DNA of 8,286 nucleotides from Methanobacteriota archaeon (GTDB lineage Archaea > Halobacteriota > Halobacteria > Halobacteriales > Halalkalicoccaceae): positions 1 through 8,286 of the forward strand of contig JADFQH010000125.1 in NCBI GenBank assembly GCA_022561895.1. The letters are read 5' to 3'. The position numbers and the translations under genes were made by a program. A model generated the notes under the pieces. It worked only from the letters and a program-made list of their open reading frames with translations, made no database searches and had not been told where the DNA came from. Positions 1-5,178 of the stretch are shown one piece after another. Each line of letters begins with the position of its first letter. The stretch's first letter is position 1.

Positions 1-170
1 CGATGGAGCTCGCCGCTGTTATCGACGATCCGCTCTTTGACCCCCGGGAATTGGGCGTCCAGCGCGTTGAGGGCCTCCCCGAGGGAGGTCGCCTCGACCT
101 TGACGGAGTCATGGCCGTCAGTGACCCGGCGAAGAGGTGTTGGGATCTTTATCACAGCAGAGGCCATCAT
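1..170 (-). CDS. ThiS/MoaD-like ubiquitin-fold sulfur carrier (partial, C-terminus outside window)
   Basis: Reading leftward from an ATG at 170, 56 codons are open to the window edge. The translation starts MMASAVIKIPTPLRRVTDG, continues with VEATSLGEALNALDAQFPG and then KERIVDNSGELH. This is the typical first half of a ThiS/MoaD beta-grasp protein: a short beta strand ending in a 'PTPLR' turn, a second strand, a helix with 'L.EAL..L...FPG', then 'R(I/L)(V/L)D..G.L'. Family members carry sulfur as a C-terminal Gly-Gly thiocarboxylate for thiamin, molybdopterin, cysteine or homocysteine synthesis. The diglycine tail lies outside the window, so carrier function cannot be confirmed. GAGG sits 4 bases before the first of two tandem ATGs (170 or 167). 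The gene follows the NIL-domain gene by 76 bases on the same strand, suggesting one operon. The family call is fairly sure; the exact pathway is not. It lies in the bacterial-looking left part of the window. Confidence 0.72.
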   Translation of the reverse strand, partial: MMASAVIKIPTPLRRVTDGHDSVKVEATSLGEALNALDAQFPGVKERIVDNSGELH

Positions 171-246
171 CGCGCCTCATTTCAACAGGGCTTCTGGCTT
201 CATTCTAAGGCAGCAGGACGGGAAAAGCTACTCGCTTGAGGCGGCC

Positions 247-486
247 CTAGCCCTCTACCACGTCCCCCCCGACTGGGTCAACGCGCACGCCGCGCTGCTT
301 GACCCACTCCAGCCCTCTCTCGATGGCCCCTTCGTCGCCCTCTAGCTCCAGCACTACCCAGCCCTGGTCCTCGGCAACCTCCGCCCGGCGGATGTTGGTC
401 ACGACCTCGAACTCTTTCCCCAGCAGATAGATAACGGGCTCCTGTACCAGGTCCTTGGGAAAGGTAAACCTTACCCGGTGCTTCAC
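247..486 (-). CDS. NIL-domain protein (small stand-alone ferredoxin-like fold)
   Basis: The product is 79 residues. The pattern VTNIRRAEVAEDQGWVVLELEG (residues 29-50, shown here in two parts as VTNIRRAEVAEDQG and WVVLELEG) followed by 'A(I)ERGLEWVKQRGVRV' matches the NIL domain, which is also found at the C-terminus of methionine ABC transporter ATPases, where it senses methionine. Here it stands alone; the name-giving Asn-Ile-Leu is Asn-Ile-Arg at 31-33. The start is GTG at 486, supported by a purine-rich GGGGGGAGAG ribosome site ending 4 bases upstream. A ThiS/MoaD-like gene follows 76 bases downstream. Small NIL proteins next to sulfur-carrier genes are known in bacteria with carrier-dependent sulfur amino acid synthesis, so a role in sulfur transfer to homocysteine or cysteine is a reasonable inference, not shown here. 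Codon choice (CTG, GTA, AGG, TTT) and modest acidity differ from the haloarchaeal genes to the right. Confidence 0.85.
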   Translation of the reverse strand: MKHRVRFTFPKDLVQEPVIYLLGKEFEVVTNIRRAEVAEDQGWVVLELEGDEGAIERGLEWVKQRGVRVDPVGGDVVEG

Positions 487-507
487 GATGCTCTCCCCCC
501 ATTCCGT

Positions 508-582
508 ATCCTGCTACCGCAGGCCTTTATCCTACTCTGACTCACCCTTGAAGGGTAAAAGGCCTGGCTTTGAGCTCAGCCG
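508..582 (-). promoter_or_regulatory. Structured 5' leader of the NIL-domain gene
   Basis: Three stem-forming elements lie in the transcript leader of the NIL gene. An 8-bp stem pairs AGGCCTTT (521-528) with AAAGGCCT (558-565). Inside it lies a tight dyad, ACCCTTGAAGGGT (544-556). Nearest the start codon is a 5-bp hairpin, CCTGC/GCAGG, with a 4-base loop (510-523); it shares bases 521-523 with the large stem, so the two cannot form fully together. A further weak stem, GGCT/AGCC, is at 567-582. Mutually exclusive stems about 25 bases before a ribosome site are what a translation-control leader would show. I do not recognise a SAM, cobalamin, TPP or FMN riboswitch core. The dyad could equally be a protein operator. 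Confidence 0.4.
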
Positions 583-600
583 GCGGCCAGGATGGGTGTG

Positions 601-616
601 CTACAGGCCGCCTCGC
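601..616. other. Junction between bacterial-looking and haloarchaeal sequence
   Basis: Right of about 616 the minus-strand frame encodes a normal haloarchaeal amidohydrolase up to 'SFKQALDA'. Family members continue with a glycine-rich strand leading to a 'GTDAG' motif, but here four unrelated residues (RGGL) and a TAG at 603-601 follow. Left of the point all recognisable coding is of a different style (NIL and ThiS/MoaD-like genes). The switch is abrupt, with no insertion sequence, tRNA or direct repeat visible at the border. This is most easily explained as a chimeric assembly or amplification join; natural recombination cannot be excluded from sequence alone. Confidence 0.65.
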
Positions 617-1491
617 GCATCTAACGCCTGCTTGAACGACTCGATATGTCGCTCGTAGACGTCGCCCGTCTTCTGTGAACTCGCTTCCGTCGCTTGCTCG
701 GTGTTTCGCGCGATTCGGTAGGGCGCAGAGAGCGTGGGGACGAGCGTCACGTCGTTGGTCACCAGCAGGTCGATCGCCTCATCGTCCATGAACGTGCCGT
801 GTTCGACCGTGTCGACGCCCGCGGCGGCCGTGGCTCTGATTCCTTCCGCGCCGTGGGCATGGGTTGCGACGTGGACGCCTCTTCGATGAGCTTCGTCGAT
901 GATCGCTTCGAGTTCCTCATGGGTAAAGGCGAGCGTTTCGGGGTCGGTTCCGGGCGTCGTTACTCCTCCTGTGGCCATGAACTTGATGAAGCCCGCGCCC
1001 CGCTTTACCTGCTCGCGGACCGCTTTGCGACATTCGGTGGGGCCGTCGACCTCGCGCCCGAGATGGTGGCCATGCCCTCCAGTAATGGTGATCGAGCGGC
1101 AGTTCGCGAGCGTGCGCGGGCCGGGCAGATCGCCCCGGTCGATCGCGCGTTTGAGCACGACATCGAGATCGCGTGCACCCATCGCGCGGACGCTGGTCAC
1201 GCCCGCTTCGAGCGTCGTCCGTGCGTTCGTGGCCTCCGTCAGCGCAAGCGAAGCGTCACCCTGATGCACCACGTCCTCGACGGTCGCCTGTCCGGAAAGC
1301 GAGAAATGAACGTGGGTATCGACCAACCCCGGCAACACGGTGTGATCGGGAAGCGTTTTCACAGCCTCGTCGCCTTGTTGTTCGGCATCGCCGACCGCTT
1401 CGATCAGCCCTGTCTCGGGGTCGAACCCGATCGCACCATCGGTCGCTATCACCTCACGCCCGTCGAACAGGCGCACGTCCCGCAGAATCAT
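601..1491 (-). CDS. Metal-dependent amidohydrolase (COG1228/prolidase-like), C-terminally truncated
   Basis: The 296 residues show the N-terminal beta-sandwich part ('LPGLVDTHVH') and most of the TIM barrel of an amidohydrolase related to imidazolonepropionase and the Xaa-Pro dipeptidase-like amidohydrolases. Visible metal ligands and active-site residues are the HxH pair H60/H62, K170 in 'GFIKFMATGG' (the usual carboxylated bridging lysine), H211/H213 in 'ATHAHG' and H231 in 'VEHGTF'. Relatives are about 400 residues long and end with a strand carrying the catalytic Asp ('GTDAG'); that part is missing because homology stops at residue 292 and a TAG follows. As written, the product could not be active. 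The ATG at 1491 starts the conserved 'ILRDVRLFDG' opening. It lies 55 bases after the zinc-ribbon gene on the same strand. The true substrate is not predictable. The truncation coincides with the suspected chimeric join. Confidence 0.85.
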   Translation of the reverse strand: MILRDVRLFDGREVIATDGAIGFDPETGLIEAVGDAEQQGDEAVKTLPDHTVLPGLVDTHVHFSLSGQATVEDVVHQGDASLALTEATNARTTLEAGVTSVRAMGARDLDVVLKRAIDRGDLPGPRTLANCRSITITGGHGHHLGREVDGPTECRKAVREQVKRGAGFIKFMATGGVTTPGTDPETLAFTHEELEAIIDEAHRRGVHVATHAHGAEGIRATAAAGVDTVEHGTFMDDEAIDLLVTNDVTLVPTLSAPYRIARNTEQATEASSQKTGDVYERHIESFKQALDARGGL

Positions 1492-1546
1492 TACCGGAGC
1501 TTATCCGTCTGGGTGCTTCAATGGCACGAACTACTTCGAGAAAAAC

Positions 1547-1924
1547 TCACTCGCTCGAATCAGGGAGCGAAACACCACACCACTCACAGAACGCGACGTC
1601 CACTTCGTGCTCGCGATAGCAGTGCGAACAGCGCTGTGCGCTGTGGATTTCGGTGACGAGGTTCTCCCGGCGTGCGAGCAAGAACGCATCAATGGCGCTC
1701 AGACCGACGACGAAAAACAACGGAGCTGCCTCCGAAACGGAGGTTCCCGCGAGCGTCAGTGGGCTTTCGACGACGCCGGAGGGAATAAGTAGTACTGTTG
1801 TCGCCATGACGACGAGCAGCCACCCCACCGCGCGCTGCCAGCGCCGCAGATAAAGATGGCCCAGCCCCGTGACGGGAAGGGCAAGCACCGCAGCGAGCCA
1901 CGGCCGCTTTCGAGTACTCTCCAT
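1547..1924 (-). CDS. Small membrane protein with C-terminal zinc ribbon
   Basis: This 125-residue protein has three hydrophobic segments (about residues 8-26, 32-47 and 67-84) and then a soluble tail with two CxxC pairs, C99/C102 and C113/C116, forming a zinc ribbon ('RCSHC' and 'FCEWCG'). The first segment has the 'PWLAA.LAL..TGLGHLYLRRW' pattern seen in a widespread haloarchaeal family of small membrane zinc-ribbon proteins with no known function. The ribbon probably faces the cytoplasm, though topology was not modelled. The ATG at 1924 is preceded by only 2 bases and then a 22-bp TetR-style dyad, with AT-rich CAATACT elements near -26, so the message is probably leaderless and repressor-controlled. 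The amidohydrolase gene follows 55 bases downstream and may be co-transcribed. The GNAT gene ends 73 bases upstream. Confidence 0.8.
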   Translation of the reverse strand: MESTRKRPWLAAVLALPVTGLGHLYLRRWQRAVGWLLVVMATTVLLIPSGVVESPLTLAGTSVSEAAPLFFVVGLSAIDAFLLARRENLVTEIHSAQRCSHCYREHEVDVAFCEWCGVSLPDSSE

Positions 1925-1926
1925 AC

Positions 1927-1948
1927 ACTGACTAACCAGTCGGTCAGT
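1927..1948 (-). promoter_or_regulatory. TetR-style operator over the zinc-ribbon gene promoter
   Basis: The site is an imperfect 22-bp palindrome: outer half-sites ACTGAC (1927-1932) and GTCAGT (1943-1948) with inner AC and GT also symmetric, so 16 of 22 positions obey the dyad. On the minus strand the core reads CCGACTGGTTAG. Spacing and composition resemble operators of TetR-family repressors. It ends 2 bases before the ATG at 1924, so on a leaderless message it would cover the transcription start and block initiation. No TetR gene is in the window; the regulator would be encoded elsewhere. Confidence 0.5.
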
Positions 1949-1997
1949 ATTGAGTATTGCGACTGGGGCTCGTTTCGTATCGTCGTATGTGATTTAT

Positions 1998-2489
1998 TCA
2001 GAGCTTTTTCGCCACCATCTCGCCCCATGGCTCGAACCCGTGTCGGTCGTAGAACGCCCGTGCGCGGGTGTTTTCAGGGTCTACGTCGAGAACGAGCCGT
2101 TTTAGGGGTAGTTCCTGCTTGCGGGCGAGCGCAGAAGCGGCGTCCATCAACTCATCAGCGACGCCGGTTGCCCGATACGCGGGCGAAACGTAGATCTCGT
2201 TTACGACTGCTGCGTCCCAGATCATCGCCAGTCGCTCGGGGAGGACGAAGACGTAGCCAACGGATTCGCCGTCCGCGTCCACAGCAAGTCTTACACACCC
2301 TGATTCGTCCTCGATGCAGCGCTCGACCCAGTCGAGATATCTCGTTTGGTACGCCTCGGTTAGCTTTGCTTCGTACGCTGCTTGCTTTTTTTCGCCGCCG
2401 GTTCCAGCAGCCAGTTCGGTCTCGAACGCTCGCTTGAGATCCCAGAGAGGGGTTGTATCTCCGTTCGGATCGTACGATCTGATCTCCAT
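1998..2489 (-). CDS. GNAT-family N-acetyltransferase
   Basis: The 163-residue protein has the GNAT core. Motif A is 'NEIYVSPAYRATGVADELM' (97-115), with the acetyl-CoA pyrophosphate-binding R/Q-x-x-G-x-A seen as R106-A-T-G109-V-A111. Motif B is 'DPENTRARAFYDRHGFEPW' (137-155), with the usual Asn and Tyr that position the acceptor and thiolate leaving group. The N-terminal 60 residues are helical and charged and probably form the acceptor side. Such enzymes transfer acetyl from acetyl-CoA to an amine on a protein, peptide or small molecule; the acceptor cannot be read from sequence. It is probably cytoplasmic, with no signal or membrane segment. It starts 33 bases after the end of the membrane hydrolase gene on the same strand, so co-transcription is likely. 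An AATAAAT stretch follows its TGA. Confidence 0.88.
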   Translation of the reverse strand: MEIRSYDPNGDTTPLWDLKRAFETELAAGTGGEKKQAAYEAKLTEAYQTRYLDWVERCIEDESGCVRLAVDADGESVGYVFVLPERLAMIWDAAVVNEIYVSPAYRATGVADELMDAASALARKQELPLKRLVLDVDPENTRARAFYDRHGFEPWGEMVAKKL

Positions 2490-2522
2490 ACGCGACGTTC
2501 GTTGGATGGCTACTTGTGTTCG

Positions 2523-3176
2523 TCAGTCCTCGCTCAGGAACTCCGCGCTCGGTGCGGTCGTCGGGGTGCGCTGATCGCTGATGATGCGCCGGGCGAGAAC
2601 GACCCCGCTCGCGAGCAGCACCATGAGCTGCTCGCCGGTCACAGCGACGGGAAAGCGCCGCGCACCCGTGGGACTAACGGTATCAAACCCGGTTCCGTAG
2701 TGGGTGTCGGCGGTCGTTCCGAGTTCGATGATCTCGACGAACTCGATGATGAGGCCATTGTGGTACGTAAACACGAGGCTCCCGGTGATCATATAAAACT
2801 GGTCGTGGAGCGGCCAGAAGGCGTTGATACCGGTGTCGAACGCGTCGGGAACGATATGGCCAAGCGTCATGGCAACGACGGCGACCCAGACGACACGAAC
2901 ACCGTAGGCTCCCCAGCATCCACGGATATACGACTCCTCGCGAACGTACACATCCCAGACAAAGATGGTAGAGAGCAACGCGGGGAACAACAACGTGTGC
3001 AACACCGCTCTGTGGGCACCAGGGACGACAAAACCGATGAACACGTCGAGATCCGGAACGCCGGAAACCCCCATTACAACGAGGATCGCCCGTGTGTCGA
3101 AATGTTCCGCGAGAAGCACCGCCCCGATGAGTCCGCCCAAAGCGATATGCACTGTGACTGGTGGCATGGAACTCAT
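2523..3176 (-). CDS. Membrane-bound metal-dependent hydrolase-like protein (YdjM/DUF457 type)
   Basis: With the start at 3176 the protein has 217 residues and several membrane segments (about 11-26, 30-50, 57-77, 94-110 and 183-198). Conserved polar residues inside or beside them mark the YdjM/DUF457 group of putative membrane metal hydrolases: H10 in 'VHIALGG', the acidic 'PDLD' at 41-44, H55-R56, H60 in 'VLHTLL', G106-H107 and D111/D114. These His and Asp residues would bind a metal at the membrane; the substrate is unknown for the family. The open frame continues to 3251, but a GGAGGTG ribosome site at 3184-3190 lies 7 bases before the ATG at 3176, and family members start at this point with 'P.TVHIAL'. 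A second ATG at 3167 is less well spaced. It is divergent from the XRE regulator and followed by the GNAT gene 33 bases on. Confidence 0.75.
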   Translation of the reverse strand: MSSMPPVTVHIALGGLIGAVLLAEHFDTRAILVVMGVSGVPDLDVFIGFVVPGAHRAVLHTLLFPALLSTIFVWDVYVREESYIRGCWGAYGVRVVWVAVVAMTLGHIVPDAFDTGINAFWPLHDQFYMITGSLVFTYHNGLIIEFVEIIELGTTADTHYGTGFDTVSPTGARRFPVAVTGEQLMVLLASGVVLARRIISDQRTPTTAPSAEFLSED

Positions 3177-3183
3177 TAACACA

Positions 3184-3190
3184 CACCTCC
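3184..3190 (-). promoter_or_regulatory. Strong ribosome binding site fixing the start at 3176
   Basis: GGAGGTG on the minus strand is complementary to the 3' end of haloarchaeal 16S rRNA (CACCTCC) and lies 7 bases before ATG 3176-3174. It rules against the upstream in-frame start at 3251 and shows that this gene has a leader, unlike several neighbours. Confidence 0.75.
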
Positions 3191-3261
3191 ATATGAGTCT
3201 ATCCGCTAGTAGAGAGGTACGGAGAGCCTCCAGAAAACACGTGGAAAGCACAGTGCTGTGC

Positions 3262-3377
3262 GGGTCAGTCCATGACAGAGGGCCGTTTTCCGTCTCGACA
3301 CCGATAGCTATGAGTAGCGAGTAGACGATCGACGAACGGATGTTCGATACCTGTACGATCGTTCGGGGGACTGACCC
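3262..3377. promoter_or_regulatory. Regulator promoter region with a perfect 10-bp inverted repeat
   Basis: GGGTCAGTCC (3262-3271) and its exact complement GGACTGACCC (3368-3377) bracket the region before the XRE regulator; the second arm abuts the ATG at 3378. Between them are a dyad CGAAC-GGAT-GTTCG (3333-3346) and two direct copies of ACGATCG (3325-3331 and 3355-3361) exactly 30 bp apart. The TATA box is weak; CGATAC at 3345-3350 is the best candidate. The region also contains the upstream part of the divergent membrane hydrolase gene, so a protein bound to both arms could control both directions. Autoregulation by the XRE protein is inferred, not shown. Confidence 0.45.
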
Positions 3378-4088
3378 ATGAGCGAGCGCTCGCCGCGCGA
3401 GGAGCTTGCCGAAAAGGTTGCTGGCGAGATCACGCTCAGTACTGATCCGGGTGCAACCCTGAGAAAGTGGCGGACGGATTTCACCGTCTCACAGACCGAA
3501 CTCGCGGAGGCGCTGTCGATCTCCTCGTCAGTGATCAGTGACTATGAGAGCGGTCGTCGAAAAAGTCCGGGGATCGCGGTTATCAGTCGGATCGTGACTG
3601 CTCTCCTCGATATCGACGAACAGCGTGGTGGCGACCGCATCCGTCAGCACGCCCGTGTGATCTCCGCGGGTTTTGAAAGCGATATCGTCCAAGACCTCCG
3701 CGAGTACCCGGCAACGATCCCCTTAAAGCGGTTTTACGACACGATCGACGCCACAGAAATCGTTTCGGGTAGTTCGGATCGAATCAGCGGCCACACCGTC
3801 ATCGACAGCATCGAAGCGATCACTCGCCTTTCGAGCGAGGAGTTCTATCGTCTCTACGGCCAGAGTACGAACCGCGCGCTCGTCTTTACCGGTGTCACCC
3901 GTGGAGAGTCCCCGCTGGTCGCGATGCGCGTGGTGAATCCGACGCCGAACGCGGTCGTGCTGCACGGACTTTCGGAGAGCGACCTCTGGGAGTATGCTCC
4001 GGATCTCGCGCGCATCGACGGCTTTTCGCTCGCGGTCTGTGATACCGATATCGAGACGACGTTAGAGCGACTGCGAGAGCTATCGTAG
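3378..4088 (+). CDS. XRE-family helix-turn-helix transcriptional regulator with C-terminal sensor-like domain
   Basis: This 236-residue protein has a Cro/C1-type HTH at about residues 26-80: 'LRKWRTDFTVSQTELAEALS' covers helices 1-2, followed by 'ISSSVISDYESGRRKSPG', which is the typical recognition helix ending in the Y-E-S-G-R-R-x-S-P-G signature. Residues about 85-236 form a second conserved archaeal domain with an alternating strand and helix pattern ('ALVFTGVTRGESPLVAMRVV', then 'VVLHGL'), which could bind a ligand or dimerise; I do not know its ligand. The overall layout is that of a family of archaeal predicted transcriptional regulators. The ATG at 3378 lies directly after an operator-like GGACTGACCC, compatible with a leaderless, self-controlled message. 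The gene is divergent from the membrane hydrolase and convergent with the AAC(3)-like gene, so its targets could include either neighbour. Confidence 0.85.
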   Translation: MSERSPREELAEKVAGEITLSTDPGATLRKWRTDFTVSQTELAEALSISSSVISDYESGRRKSPGIAVISRIVTALLDIDEQRGGDRIRQHARVISAGFESDIVQDLREYPATIPLKRFYDTIDATEIVSGSSDRISGHTVIDSIEAITRLSSEEFYRLYGQSTNRALVFTGVTRGESPLVAMRVVNPTPNAVVLHGLSESDLWEYAPDLARIDGFSLAVCDTDIETTLERLRELS

Positions 4089-4089
4089 C

Positions 4090-4161
4090 CGTTGAAACTG
4101 GCTGTACACTGCTTGTACGCCGGCCGCCAATCCACACGCGAGTGTGTATTGACTTTCAACG
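4090..4161 (+). other. Candidate structured RNA: three-way junction in the convergent spacer
   Basis: The spacer between the regulator stop (4088) and the AAC(3)-like stop (4173) can fold almost completely. P1 is a perfect 8-bp stem, CGTTGAAA (4090-4097) with TTTCAACG (4154-4161). P2 starts on the next base: CTGGC, bulged T, GTACA (4098-4108) pairs with TGTACGCCGG (4114-4123) over a 5-base loop, ten pairs including one G-U. P3 is CACAC-GCGA-GTGTG (4133-4146), with a GNRA tetraloop only on the plus strand. This could be a 3' UTR stability element, a terminator-like structure or a small RNA. No T-tract follows, so a standard archaeal terminator is not evident. Confidence 0.4.
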
Positions 4162-4172
4162 ACGACGATACC

Positions 4173-5039
4173 CTAACTGACGAGATAGTAGGGATCGGCG
4201 AGGATCTTCGGGGCGAGTATCTCTCGGATATCGCGTGCGCGAAACGCAAACACCCGCAGCCCGTTCAGATCGTACATATCGAGAGCACCCGCGCGTTCGA
4301 GATCCTCCTGAATCTTCGAGCGGTTCCACGTAATCGGCATCGTATACTCGTGTGAGTGATGCGTGATCTCCTCGCAGCTCACATCGTCATGGCAGATCAC
4401 GCCCTCATACGAGCGCGTCTCGATATACGGAACGTCGAGCTGGGCCTCGATATAATGGATCTGCGAGGAGCGAATCCAGTTCGTTCCGATGCTCAGATAC
4501 CGGACGTTTTCTCGATCGAGCTTTCCGAAACAGCCGTCTTTCGCCCACGTATCGGTCTGATTGCAGCCCGTAAACCGGTAGGGACCACGGACGAGGATCG
4601 AGTTCGTCGGATCGTTTGTTCGGTACTCACAGTCCTCGAGAAACAGTCGCGAGAACGCGCCGAACTTCGGCAGCGAGTGCTCTTTGTGATACACCCCGCC
4701 GTCGATCGAGCGGAACGAGGGTGTAAATCCCGGATTGAGCACCGACTCGAAGCGCTCGTCGAATCGGCCCAACAGAAACGTATAGGGATTTCGCTCGAAC
4801 GCCGTTTTGAGGTCTCGCAGCCCGGCATGGACGAAAACGGTCTCCGCATCGGCGTACGAATCGAGAACCCGATCGAACGTCCCTTCCGCGACGGGACCGA
4901 TCGTTCTCCGTTGCCTTCGCTGCGCCGCCATCGATGTGCGGTTACGAACCGTCCGACCCCGGTGGTAGCTCTGTCCCATGATCCGGGTTGCTGTGCTAAA
5001 CAGCGATTCGCCTTGCTGACTGGGTCCCGGTAGCTCCAT
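4173..5039 (-). CDS. AAC(3)/FrbF-fold acetyltransferase-like protein with altered catalytic site
   Basis: The 288-residue product (from ATG 5039) aligns along its length with antibiotic N3-acetyltransferases. 'ETVFVHAGLRDLK' (66-78) matches the N-terminal 'VHASL' strand; 'RTNDPTNSILVRGP' (140-153) matches the 'SAHPxxSxxAxGP' active-site segment; 'GCFGKLDRENVRYLSIG' (169-185) and 'IHYIEAQLDVPYI' (194-206) match the CoA-binding part, keeping H195 and E198. The key difference is that the usual catalytic His before Pro is Asp143. A drug-modifying role is therefore doubtful; a related sugar or amine acetyltransferase, or a non-enzymatic relative, is possible. The frame stays open to a GTG at 5162, but ATG 5039 has a GGTGAG ribosome site 4 bases upstream and gives the family's normal length (about 270-290). 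It has its own AT-rich promoter region and is convergent with the XRE regulator. Confidence 0.72.
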   Translation of the reverse strand: MELPGPSQQGESLFSTATRIMGQSYHRGRTVRNRTSMAAQRRQRRTIGPVAEGTFDRVLDSYADAETVFVHAGLRDLKTAFERNPYTFLLGRFDERFESVLNPGFTPSFRSIDGGVYHKEHSLPKFGAFSRLFLEDCEYRTNDPTNSILVRGPYRFTGCNQTDTWAKDGCFGKLDRENVRYLSIGTNWIRSSQIHYIEAQLDVPYIETRSYEGVICHDDVSCEEITHHSHEYTMPITWNRSKIQEDLERAGALDMYDLNGLRVFAFRARDIREILAPKILADPYYLVS

Positions 5040-5079
5040 TGTACTCACCCACCTATCGTGTAGATCCACTAACTGATTA

Positions 5080-5100
5080 GTATATCGTATGTCACGATAT
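5080..5100 (-). promoter_or_regulatory. AT-rich promoter with 7-bp dyad upstream of the AAC(3)-like gene
   Basis: In the 139-base gap between HMG-CoA synthase and the AAC(3)-like gene an AT-rich block contains ATATCGT (5082-5088) and ACGATAT (5094-5100), a perfect 7-bp dyad with a 5-base spacer. A third TATCGT is at 5054-5059. On the minus strand GATATACTAATC looks like a TATA element, which would give a leader of about 20-30 bases carrying the GGTGAG ribosome site before 5039. The dyad overlaps the TATA-like element, where a repressor could block TBP. No other feature is seen in the gap. Confidence 0.45.
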
Positions 5101-5178
5101 GAATATCTCAGGGCGGTGAAACGGGGCTGTGGCTCCCGACTCGAAGTGACACGACTGTACACGTATCCGAAACGAAGA

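Noticed and set aside
694..1656. Open frame of 320 codons on the plus strand
   Set aside because: It is the complement of the amidohydrolase and part of the zinc-ribbon gene. Its translation is Arg-rich with no domain, while the minus strand shows clear catalytic motifs.
2382..3179. Open frame of 265 codons on the plus strand
   Set aside because: It runs opposite the membrane hydrolase and GNAT genes, has no recognisable domain and is typical of antisense open frames in GC-rich haloarchaeal DNA.
3177..3251. N-terminal extension of the membrane hydrolase (25 extra codons from 3251)
   Set aside because: The GGAGGTG at 3184-3190 lies inside this stretch at ideal distance from ATG 3176, and relatives do not have the extension.
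4356..5033. Open frame of 225 codons on the plus strand
   Set aside because: It mirrors the AAC(3)-like gene; the conserved motifs are on the minus strand only.
5040..5162. N-terminal extension of the AAC(3)-like protein from a GTG at 5162
   Set aside because: It would include the AT-rich dyad and TATA-like element as coding sequence; ATG 5039 has a ribosome site and gives a normal family length.
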